Assembly: GCF_003002915.1 (NCBI RefSeq)
Contig: NZ_PVTG01000019.1
Location: forward strand, 54,545-118,544
Length of the DNA: 64,000 nucleotides
Source: Geodermatophilus tzadiensis
GTDB taxonomy: Bacteria; Actinomycetota; Actinomycetes; Mycobacteriales; Geodermatophilaceae
Direction: 5' to 3'
The notes beneath the pieces were generated by a model, which was not told the origin of the DNA, searched no databases, and saw nothing but the letters and a program-made list of their open reading frames with translations. Made by a program: the position numbers and the translations under genes. Below are positions 7,945 to 15,121 of this stretch, piece after piece; position 1 is the stretch's first letter, and the number at the start of each line of letters is the position of its first letter.

Positions 7945-8691
7945 TCAGCGGCCTCCGGAGACGTCGAGCAGGCTGCCGGTGCAGTAGCCGGACTCCTCGC
8001 CGAGCAGCCACAGCACCGCGGCGGCCACCTCCCCGGGCAGCCCGGCGCGGCCCATGGGCACCGTCGGCGCGATCCGGGCGACCCGGTCGGGCTGGCCGCC
8101 GCTGGCGTGGATGTCGGTCTCGACGATGCCGGGGCGCACCACGTTGACCCGCACGCCCTCCCCGGCCACCTCGCGGGCCAGGCCGACCCCGAGGGTGTCG
8201 ACGGCGCCCTTGCTGGCCGCGTAGTCGACGTACTCCCCCGGCGAGCCCAGCCGGCTGGCCGCCGAGGAGACCAGCACGACGGACCCGCCGGACCCACCGT
8301 GCCGCGTGGACATCCGCCGCACCGCCTCGCGGCAGCACAGCACGGCGCCGAGCACGTTGACGGCCAGCAGGCGCTGCACCCGCTCGGCGGTGAGCTCGTC
8401 GACGCGCGCCCGCGGGGCGACGACGCCGGCGTTGGCGACCAGGCCGGTCAGCGGGCCGAGCGTCTCGGCGGCGGCGAACGCGGCGAGGACGTCGTCCTCC
8501 ACCGCGACGTCGGCCCGGACGGCGAGCCCGGGGCGCCCGGCGGCCTCGACGTCGGCGACGACGGCGGCGGCCGCGGCCTCGTCGTCGCGGTAGGTGAGGG
8601 CGACCGACCAGCCCGCGGCCGCGGCGGCGCGCGCGGTGGCCGCGCCGATGCCGCGGCTCCCGCCGGTCACGAGCAGCACACCGGGAGGCAC
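7945..8691 (-). CDS. Short-chain dehydrogenase/reductase
   Basis: The 248-residue NAD(P)-dependent oxidoreductase has the dinucleotide motif TGGSRGIG at 9-16, NAG at 87-89, and the catalytic Ser and YxxxK (Tyr157, Lys161 in YAASK). RPGIVETDIHA follows. It resembles the FabG-like classical SDRs, and substrate is not predictable. The GTG start at 8691 is chosen because a TACGGT box at 8705-8700 would place the transcript start at or next to the codon, implying leaderless translation. It is divergent from the glucosidase gene. Confidence 0.92.
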   Translation of the reverse strand: MPPGVLLVTGGSRGIGAATARAAAAAGWSVALTYRDDEAAAAAVVADVEAAGRPGLAVRADVAVEDDVLAAFAAAETLGPLTGLVANAGVVAPRARVDELTAERVQRLLAVNVLGAVLCCREAVRRMSTRHGGSGGSVVLVSSAASRLGSPGEYVDYAASKGAVDTLGVGLAREVAGEGVRVNVVRPGIVETDIHASGGQPDRVARIAPTVPMGRAGLPGEVAAAVLWLLGEESGYCTGSLLDVSGGR

Positions 8692-8748
8692 GGTCGGCGA
8701 CCGTAGCGCGCGGGTGCGGGCGGGGGTGCGACGTGCTGGGCTGGACCC

Positions 8749-10458
8749 GTGCCCGACCCGTCGCCGTGGTGGACCCGTGCCGTCGTCTACCAGGTCTACC
8801 CGCGCTCGTTCCAGGACTCCGACGGCGACGGGATCGGTGACCTCGGCGGCATCCTGCAGCGGGTCGACCACCTCGCCGACCTCGGCGTCGACGTCGTCTG
8901 GCTCTCGCCGGTCTACCCCTCGCCGCAGGCCGACAACGGCTACGACATCAGCGACTACCAGGGCGTCGACCCGCTGTTCGGCACGCTGGCCCAGCTCGAC
9001 GAGCTCCTCGCGGCGCTGCACGAGCGCGGGATCCGGCTGGTGATGGACCTGGTGGTCAACCACACCAGCGACGCGCACCCGTGGTTCGTCGAGAGCCGGT
9101 CCTCGCCGACGAGCCCGAAGCGGGACTGGTACTGGTGGCGGCCGCCGCGGGAGGGCATGGCGCCCGGGCAGCCGGGCGCGGAACCGACCAACTGGCACTC
9201 GTTCTTCTCCGGCCCGACGTGGGAGCTCGACGAGGCCAGCGGCGAGTACTACCTGCACCTGTTCGCCGCCGAGCAGCCCGACCTCAACTGGGAGAACCCG
9301 CAGGTCCGGCACGCGGTCTACGCGATGATGCGCTGGTGGCTCGACCGCGGGGTCGACGGCTTCCGCATGGACGTCATCAACATGATCAGCAAGGACGTCG
9401 CCCCGGACGGCTCGCTGCCCGACGGCCCCCCGCTGCCGGGCCTGCCCTACGGCGACGGGACACCGCACTTCCTCAACGGCCCGCGCATCCACGACCACCT
9501 GCAGGAGATGCACCGCGAGGTGTTCGCAGGCCACCCGGAACCGCTGCTCCTCGTCGGGGAGATGCCGGGCGTGACGATCGAGCAGGCGCGGCTCTACACC
9601 GACCCGGCGCGGGCCGAGGTGGACATGGTGTTCCAGTTCGAGCACGTCCAGCTGGACTTCGACGGCGACAAGTGGAGCCCGCGGCCGCTGCGGATGCGCG
9701 ACCTCAAGGCCTCGCTCGGCCGCTGGCAGGCCGGGCTGGCCGACGTCGGCTGGAACTCCCTGTACTGGGACAACCACGACCAGCCGCGGGCGGTGTCCCG
9801 CTTCGGGAACGACTCGCCCCGCTACCGCCGCGACTCGGCGACCTGCCTGGCCACCCTGCTGCACCTGCACCGCGGGACGCCCTACGTCTACCAGGGCGAG
9901 GAGCTGGGGATGGCCAACTACCCGTTCACCTCCCTGGAGGAGTTCCGGGACGTCGAGTCGCTCAACCACCACGAGCAGGCGGTGTCCCACGGCGCCGACC
10001 CCGCCGACGTGCTCGCCGCGATGCGCCGGATGAGCCGGGACAACGCCCGCACCCCGGTGCAGTGGGACGCCTCGCCGCACGCCGGCTTCACGAGCGGGAC
10101 GCCGTGGATCGCGGTCAACCCCGACCACACCGCGTGGAACGCCCAGGTCCAGCGCTCGGACCCCGACTCGGTGTTCGCCCACCACAAGCGGCTGATCGCG
10201 CTGCGGCACGCGGACCCGGTGGTGGCGCTGGGCGACTTCACCATGCTGCTCGCCGAGCACGACGACGTGTACGCGTTCACCCGGTCCCTCGACGGCGACA
10301 CGCTGCTCGTCGTGTGCAACCTCAGCGCGACGCCGCAGCCGCTGGCCGAGCTGCTGCCCGAGGCGGTGCCCGCGGAGGTCGTCCTCGGGAACCTGCCCGA
10401 GGACGACCCCGCGGTCCTGCGCCCGTGGGAGGCGCGGGTGCTCAGGCCGGTTCGCTGA
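8749..10458 (+). CDS. GH13 alpha-glucosidase (oligo-1,6-glucosidase group)
   Basis: The 569-residue cytoplasmic glycoside hydrolase of family 13 is close to subfamily 31. The catalytic set is visible: nucleophile Asp208 in GFRMDVIN, acid/base Glu271 in LLVGEMPG, and transition-state Asp344 in WDNHDQPR. The residue after the nucleophile is Val, which in this subfamily usually marks alpha-1,6 (isomaltose-type) preference, whereas Thr marks alpha-1,4. The start is GTG 8749. No sugar transporter or regulator adjoins it, so it is probably housekeeping sugar scavenging. Its 3' end overlaps the convergent MFS gene by 17 bp. Confidence 0.93.
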   Translation: MPDPSPWWTRAVVYQVYPRSFQDSDGDGIGDLGGILQRVDHLADLGVDVVWLSPVYPSPQADNGYDISDYQGVDPLFGTLAQLDELLAALHERGIRLVMDLVVNHTSDAHPWFVESRSSPTSPKRDWYWWRPPREGMAPGQPGAEPTNWHSFFSGPTWELDEASGEYYLHLFAAEQPDLNWENPQVRHAVYAMMRWWLDRGVDGFRMDVINMISKDVAPDGSLPDGPPLPGLPYGDGTPHFLNGPRIHDHLQEMHREVFAGHPEPLLLVGEMPGVTIEQARLYTDPARAEVDMVFQFEHVQLDFDGDKWSPRPLRMRDLKASLGRWQAGLADVGWNSLYWDNHDQPRAVSRFGNDSPRYRRDSATCLATLLHLHRGTPYVYQGEELGMANYPFTSLEEFRDVESLNHHEQAVSHGADPADVLAAMRRMSRDNARTPVQWDASPHAGFTSGTPWIAVNPDHTAWNAQVQRSDPDSVFAHHKRLIALRHADPVVALGDFTMLLAEHDDVYAFTRSLDGDTLLVVCNLSATPQPLAELLPEAVPAEVVLGNLPEDDPAVLRPWEARVLRPVR

Positions 10459-11722
10459 CCCGCTCGGCCGGTTCCCCGGCGGGGACGTCGAGCGGGTGGG
10501 CGAGCTCGTCGGCCGGCAGCCGCCAGGCCAGGACGGCGAGCACCGCGAGCACCGGCGGCACCAGGCCGGCGAGCAGGAAGGTGCCGGTCAGGCCGACCGA
10601 CTGGCTGACCGGGCCGGCCAGCGCCATCGACAGCGGCATGAACGCCAGCGAGACGAAGAAGTCGAGGCTGGACACCCGCCCCAGCAGCGCCGGCGGCACC
10701 CGCCGCTGCAGCAGCGTGCCCCAGATGACGGTGCCCGCCTCGAACGCCGCCCCGAGCAGCGCGGCCGCCGCGATCATCAGCCACAGCTGTGACGTCGCCC
10801 CGAACACGACCAGCGGCACGCAGCCGGCGCCCCAGAGCAGGTTCATCACCGTCAGGTAGCGGCGCGGCAGCCGCAGCGAGGCGACGACGGCCGAGCCGAC
10901 CGCACCGCCGATGCCGAAGGCGGCCAGCACCCAGGCGTGCTCGGCGGGGCCGCCGCCGGCGCGGTCGCGCACCGCGAAGGGCACCAGGACCTCGAACGGG
11001 CCCATGATCATCAACACCATCAGCGAGGCGAACAGCAGCGTGGCCAGCAGCCACGGCGTCCGGACCATGTACGCCACGCCCTCGCGGACGTCGGTGAGCA
11101 GCCCCGGGTGCTCCCCCTCGCGGCGGACCGGCAGCGTCGGCAGCGCCGCCACGCAGGCGGCCGCGGCCGCCGAGGTCAGCGCCGTCGCCGCCAGCGCGGC
11201 CCCCGGCGAGAGGACCGCCACCAGCAGGCCGCCGGCCGCCGGGCCCGCGGCCATCGCCAGCGCCGGGCGGACGACACCCTCGAGGCCGTTGGCCGCCAGC
11301 AGCTCGCCGGGCGGGACGACGCCGGGCACCAGCGCCGAGTAGGCCGGGTAGTACAGCCCCATCGCGACCCCGCCGGCCAGCGACGCGACCGCCAGCGGCC
11401 CGAGCGCGAGTGCACCGGCCAGCGACAGCAGCGCGACCGCGCCGACCGCCGTCGTCTGCAGCAGCGCGACGCCGAGCAGGATCCGCCGCTGCGGCACCCG
11501 GTCGGCCAGCGCGCCGCCGAGCAGCGTGCTGGCGAGCATCCCGGCGGCCTGCAGGGCGGTGGCCAGCGACAGCGCGCCCGGCCCGCCGCCGAGGTCGACG
11601 ACCTGCCAGACCAGCGCCACGGTCCACAGTCCCTGCGCGAACAGCGACAGGCCCATGGACGAGGCCAGCAGGCGGTAGTCGCGGGAACGCAGGGGCGCGA
11701 GTGCGCGCGGCAGCCTGGCCAT
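10442..11722 (-). CDS. MFS exporter, 12-helix (enterobactin-exporter/MFS_3-like)
   Basis: The 426-residue transporter has twelve hydrophobic segments and the loop-2 signature GGALADRVPQRRIL (G-x-x-x-D-R-x-x-x-R). PVRREGEHPGLLTDVREGVAYM is the cytoplasmic central loop. It resembles the MFS_3 / EntS-type drug-or-siderophore exporters. The ATG start is at 11722 before MARLPRALAPLRSRDYRLL, a typical amphipathic lead-in. It is divergent from a second MFS gene with 126 bp between them. Substrate is unknown. Confidence 0.88.
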   Translation of the reverse strand: MARLPRALAPLRSRDYRLLASSMGLSLFAQGLWTVALVWQVVDLGGGPGALSLATALQAAGMLASTLLGGALADRVPQRRILLGVALLQTTAVGAVALLSLAGALALGPLAVASLAGGVAMGLYYPAYSALVPGVVPPGELLAANGLEGVVRPALAMAAGPAAGGLLVAVLSPGAALAATALTSAAAAACVAALPTLPVRREGEHPGLLTDVREGVAYMVRTPWLLATLLFASLMVLMIMGPFEVLVPFAVRDRAGGGPAEHAWVLAAFGIGGAVGSAVVASLRLPRRYLTVMNLLWGAGCVPLVVFGATSQLWLMIAAAALLGAAFEAGTVIWGTLLQRRVPPALLGRVSSLDFFVSLAFMPLSMALAGPVSQSVGLTGTFLLAGLVPPVLAVLAVLAWRLPADELAHPLDVPAGEPAERVSEPA

Positions 11723-11833
11723 CTCCCCCTCCGTCGTCGGCGGGCGCACCGTCGCGCCCGGGTCCCCATGCTCGCGGAGGGCACCGACAGGAGGCACCTG
11801 GTTATCCGGAGGAGAGCAAGGACGGTCGGCGGC

Positions 11834-11839
11834 TAGGGT
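11834..11839 (+). promoter_or_regulatory. Putative -10 box of a leaderless MFS transcript
   Basis: TAGGGT ends 9 bp before the GTG start at 11849. That spacing would put the transcription start at or within a few bases of the codon. No clear -35 is seen. Confidence 0.4.
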
Positions 11840-11848
11840 CCGGCACCC

Positions 11849-13090
11849 GTGGGGGGACTGGTCGAGACCGTGCTGCCGGCGCGGATGGGGACGCCGTTCC
11901 GCTGGCTGGTCGCCTCCTCGTGGGTGAGCAACCTCGGCGACGGCGTGGCGATCGCGGCCGGGCCCCTGCTCGTGGCGAGCCTGACCCGTGACCCGCTGGT
12001 GGTGGCGCTGGCGGCGCTGCTGCAGCAGCTGCCGTGGCTGCTGCTCGGCCTGCACGCCGGGGTGCTCGCCGACCGCGTGGACCGCCGGGCGCTGGTCGTC
12101 GCCGTCGACCTCGCCCGCGCCGGCGTGCTCGCCGTCCTCGTGCTCGCGCTGGCCACCGGCGACGTCGGCATCCCCGCCGTCCTGGCCGCGCTGTTCGTGC
12201 TCGGCGCTGCCGAGGTGTTCGCCGACACCGCGGCCGGGACCCTGCTGCCGATGGTCGTGCCGCGCGCCGACCTGGGCATCGGCAACGCGCGCCTGACCGC
12301 CGGCACGCTGACGATGAACCAGCTGGCCGGTCCGGCCGTCGGCGGCGTGCTGTTCGTGGCCGGAGCCGCGTGGCCCTTCCTCGCGCAGGCGGTGCTGGTG
12401 GCGCTCGGGGCGGTGCTGGTCTCGCGCGTGCGGCTGCCCGCGGTCGAGCGGCCGGTCGAGCGCGCCACGGTGCGCCGCGACGTCGCCGAGGGGCTGCGCT
12501 GGACGTGGGGCCACCCCGCCGTCCGCACGCTGACGCTCACCATCGTGCTGTTCAACGTCACCTACGGGGCGGCGTGGTCGGTGCTGGTGCTCTACGCCGA
12601 CCAGCGGCTGGGGCTGGGTGCGGCGGGGTTCGGCCTGCTGACCACCGTGGTCGCCGTCGGCGGGATGGTGGGGACGGCGTCCTACGACTGGCTGGAGCGG
12701 CACGTCGGGCTGGCGCACCTGATGCGGGTCGGGCTGGTGATCGAGACGCTGACCCACCTCGTCCTGGCACTCACCCGCACGCCGGGGGTGGCGATGGCGG
12801 TGCTGGCCGCCTTCGGCGCGCACGCGTTCGTGTGGGGGACGACGTCGCGCACGGTGCGGATGCGCGCTGTCCCGGCCGGCCTGCAGGGGCGGGTGGGCAG
12901 CCTCTACGCGATGGGCGTGTTCGGCGGCATCCTGGTCGGCCAGGCCCTCGGCGGGGTCATCGCGCGCGTCTGGGGCGTGACCGGCCCGTTCTGGTTCGCC
13001 TTCGCCGGCTCCGCGCTGCTGGTGGCGGTCATGTGGCGCGCGCTCGGGCACGTGGCCCACGCCGACGACGCGGCCCTGGCGGCCACCTGA
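11849..13090 (+). CDS. MFS exporter, MFS_3 / macrolide-efflux-like
   Basis: The 413-residue, twelve-helix transporter has the loop-2 motif GVLADRVDRRALVVAVD and the loop-8 segment YDWLERHVG. Another conserved feature is the late VPAGLQGRVGSLYAMGVFGG region of the MFS_3/MefA-like group. The gene starts at GTG 11849 with no Shine-Dalgarno but a TAGGGT box just upstream, suggesting leaderless expression. It is divergent from another exporter of the same broad family, so the two may be an old duplication. A 14-bp stem terminator follows. Confidence 0.87.
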   Translation: MGGLVETVLPARMGTPFRWLVASSWVSNLGDGVAIAAGPLLVASLTRDPLVVALAALLQQLPWLLLGLHAGVLADRVDRRALVVAVDLARAGVLAVLVLALATGDVGIPAVLAALFVLGAAEVFADTAAGTLLPMVVPRADLGIGNARLTAGTLTMNQLAGPAVGGVLFVAGAAWPFLAQAVLVALGAVLVSRVRLPAVERPVERATVRRDVAEGLRWTWGHPAVRTLTLTIVLFNVTYGAAWSVLVLYADQRLGLGAAGFGLLTTVVAVGGMVGTASYDWLERHVGLAHLMRVGLVIETLTHLVLALTRTPGVAMAVLAAFGAHAFVWGTTSRTVRMRAVPAGLQGRVGSLYAMGVFGGILVGQALGGVIARVWGVTGPFWFAFAGSALLVAVMWRALGHVAHADDAALAAT

Positions 13091-13106
13091 GGTCCTCTCC
13101 CGCTCG

Positions 13107-13143
13107 GTCGTGCTCTGCCCACGACTGGGGGGCAGAGCACGAC
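13107..13143. terminator. Perfect 14-bp hairpin after the MFS gene
   Basis: 13107-13120 pairs perfectly with 13130-13143 around a 9-nt loop, 16 bp beyond the MFS stop. It probably terminates that gene. Because the DeoR promoter lies downstream, an operator role is a less likely alternative. Confidence 0.7.
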
Positions 13144-13197
13144 TGTCCGCGGGAGTACCAGGTGGTGCCCCACGGCGCCCTCCGATCTCACGAACAC

Positions 13198-13227
13198 TTC
13201 ACAACTCTCACAGGGACGTGGTAGCAA
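13198..13227 (+). promoter_or_regulatory. Putative promoter of the DeoR-DUF4406-nudK operon
   Basis: TTCACA (13198-13203) and TAGCAA (13222-13227) are separated by 18 bp and end 6 bp before the GTG start. The zone also contains repeated TCAC blocks that could be regulator half-sites. Confidence 0.3.
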
Positions 13228-13233
13228 TGTCCC

Positions 13234-14034
13234 GTGGCCGTCCCCGACCGACTCGACGTGACCCTGCGGCTGGTGCGCAACGCCGGCCGGGCGTCGCTCG
13301 CCGACCTGGCCGCGCGGCTGGGCGTCTCGGAGATGACGGTGCGCCGCGACCTCGACGCGCTGCAGGCCCGCGGGCTGGTGGAGCGGGTCCGCGGGGGCGC
13401 GGTCGCGGTCGCCGAACCCGAGAGCGCCGCGGGGTTCACCGCCCGGGCCGGCTGGCAGGCCGGGGTCAAGGAGCGCATCGGCCGCGCCGCCGCCGCAGGC
13501 GTCGCCCCGGGCGCCACCGTGCTGCTCGACGCCGGGACGACGACCGTGCACGTCGCCCGCGCGCTCGCCGACCGCGCGGGCGCCGGCGACGGGCCCTTCA
13601 CCTGCGCGGCGGTGAGCCTCCCGGTGGCCGACGCGCTGGCCGACCGGCCCGGCATCCGGCTGCTCGTCGTCGGCGGGGAGTCCCGGCCGGGCGAGCGCAG
13701 CCTGTCCGGGCCGCTGACCGCCGCGGTGCTCCGCCAGCTCACCGTCGACCTGTTCGTCATGTCGATCGGCGCGGTGGACGCCCGGGCCGGCTGGTCGGAG
13801 TTCACCCTCGAGGACGCCGCCGTCAAGCAGGTCGGCCTGCAGCAGGCGCGCGCCAGCCTCGTCGTCGCCGACGCCTCGAAGCTCGGCGTCCGCGCGTTCG
13901 CCTCGGTCGCGCCGCTGTCCGCCGTCGGCCGCCTGGTCACCGACGCCAGCGCCCGCGACCCCCAGCTCACCCCCGCGGCCCAGGACACCCTGGCCGCGCT
14001 CGACGACGCCGGCGTGGAGGTCGACCTCGCATGA
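13234..14034 (+). CDS. DeoR-family transcriptional regulator
   Basis: The 266-residue sugar-phosphate-responsive regulator has an N-terminal HTH, DVTLRLVRNAGRASLADLAARLGVSEMTVRRDLDAL in part. The DeoR effector domain follows: LLDAGTTTVHVARAL, the conserved GGESRPGERSLSGP, and the C-terminal VVADASKLGVRAFA. These proteins usually bind a phosphorylated sugar and repress adjacent metabolic genes. It is the first gene of a tight operon: its TGA overlaps the ATG of the DUF4406 gene. The GTG start at 13234 precedes the HTH by few residues. Confidence 0.93.
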   Translation: MAVPDRLDVTLRLVRNAGRASLADLAARLGVSEMTVRRDLDALQARGLVERVRGGAVAVAEPESAAGFTARAGWQAGVKERIGRAAAAGVAPGATVLLDAGTTTVHVARALADRAGAGDGPFTCAAVSLPVADALADRPGIRLLVVGGESRPGERSLSGPLTAAVLRQLTVDLFVMSIGAVDARAGWSEFTLEDAAVKQVGLQQARASLVVADASKLGVRAFASVAPLSAVGRLVTDASARDPQLTPAAQDTLAALDDAGVEVDLA

Positions 14035-14405
14035 CCCAGCAGCCCCTGATGATCCTGGTCGCCGGCCCCTACCGCGGCGGCACCGGCGACGACCCCGGGA
14101 GGATCGCCGCCAACCACCGCGCCATCCGGCAGGCCTGCCTGGAGCTCTTCCGCGCCGGCCACCTCGCCGTCAACGGGGAGGACCTCGCGCTGCCGCTGGC
14201 CGGGCTGGCCGGGTCCACCCGGGTGGGCGACGCCGCGTTCGACGAGGTCTTCCACCCGATGGGCCGCCGGCTGGTGGCCCGCGTCGACGCGGTGCTGCGG
14301 CTGCCGGGCGCCTCGGCGGGGTCCGACGAGATGGTGGCGCTGGCCCGGGCCCGCGGCGCGGCGGTCTACACCAGCGTCGACGAGGTCCCGGCGGTGGCCC
14401 GGTGA
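14031..14405 (+). CDS. DUF4406-like / nucleoside 2-deoxyribosyltransferase-fold protein
   Basis: The 124-residue protein begins MTQQPLMILVAGPYRGG. The GPY motif (12-14) followed by a charged N-terminal helix and then a D-A-V-L-R-L-P-G-A-S-A-G-S-D-E-M segment is the pattern of DUF4406 and the wider nucleoside 2-deoxyribosyltransferase fold. The G-S-D-E-M segment corresponds to the catalytic-glutamate loop of that fold. Most DUF4406 members are uncharacterised. It overlaps both neighbours by 4 bp (ATGA in front, GTGA behind), so it is coupled to the DeoR regulator and the Nudix hydrolase, which suggests nucleotide or nucleotide-sugar turnover. Confidence 0.75.
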   Translation: MTQQPLMILVAGPYRGGTGDDPGRIAANHRAIRQACLELFRAGHLAVNGEDLALPLAGLAGSTRVGDAAFDEVFHPMGRRLVARVDAVLRLPGASAGSDEMVALARARGAAVYTSVDEVPAVAR

Positions 14406-15121
14406 CCGGCGTCCCGGGGGTCGACGTCCCCGACGCGCGGGGGCGCACCGGGCTGGACCGCGCGGGCCGCGACCTGACCGGCAACCCCGACGTCGTCGTC
14501 CGCGACGTCGAGGTGCTGTCCAGCTCCTGGTACGTCAACCGGCGGACGACGTTCGAGCGGCGCGGCCGGGACGGCGCGTGGCACACCGAGCAGCGCGAGA
14601 CGCACGACCGCGGCAACGGCGCGACGGTGCTGCTCCACGACACCGAGCGGCGCACGGTGCTGCTCACCCGGCAGTTCCGCCTGCCCGCCTACGTCAACGG
14701 CTCCCCCGACGGGCTGCTGGTCGAGACCGCCGCGGGGCTGCTCGACGAGCAGGACGCCGAGTCCGCCGTCCGCCGGGAGGCCGAGGAGGAGCTCGGCGTC
14801 ACCGTCGGGGCGCTGACCCGGCTGCCCGACGTGTTCATGAGCCCGGGGTCGGTGACCGAGCGGCTGGCCTTCTTCGCCGGGCCCTACACCCCGGCCGACC
14901 GGGTGTCGGCCGGCGGCGGGCTGGCCGAGGAGGGCGAGGACATCGAGGTGCTCGAGCTGCCCTTCGACGAGGCCCTGGCCTGGGTCGACGACGGCCGGAT
15001 CGCCGACGCGAAGACGATCCTGCTGCTGCAGTGGGCGGCGCTGCGCGGCCCGTTCTCAGCGCGCCGTTCCTCAGCGGGCGCCGCGCTCGCGGGCGAGGGC
15101 GGCGTAGTGCTCGACGAGTGA
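14402..15121 (+). CDS. nudK: Nudix hydrolase, GDP-mannose pyrophosphatase (NudK) type
   Basis: The 239-residue protein probably hydrolyses a nucleotide-sugar such as GDP-mannose to the sugar-1-phosphate and NMP. The Nudix core REAEEELG is at 125-132. The NudK-specific signatures are VLSSSWYVNRRTTFERR, QFRLPAYVNG and MSPGSVTERLAFF at 146-158, with IADAKTILLLQW near the end. The last ~20 residues extend past the family core and overlap the convergent acetoacetyl-CoA synthetase gene by 51 bp. GTG 14402 overlaps the preceding stop. Confidence 0.87.
   Translation: MTGVPGVDVPDARGRTGLDRAGRDLTGNPDVVVRDVEVLSSSWYVNRRTTFERRGRDGAWHTEQRETHDRGNGATVLLHDTERRTVLLTRQFRLPAYVNGSPDGLLVETAAGLLDEQDAESAVRREAEEELGVTVGALTRLPDVFMSPGSVTERLAFFAGPYTPADRVSAGGGLAEEGEDIEVLELPFDEALAWVDDGRIADAKTILLLQWAALRGPFSARRSSAGAALAGEGGVVLDE

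Noticed and set aside
13107..13143. Hairpin considered as a DeoR operator
   Set aside because: Its position 16 bp after a stop codon and long perfect stem fit a terminator better.
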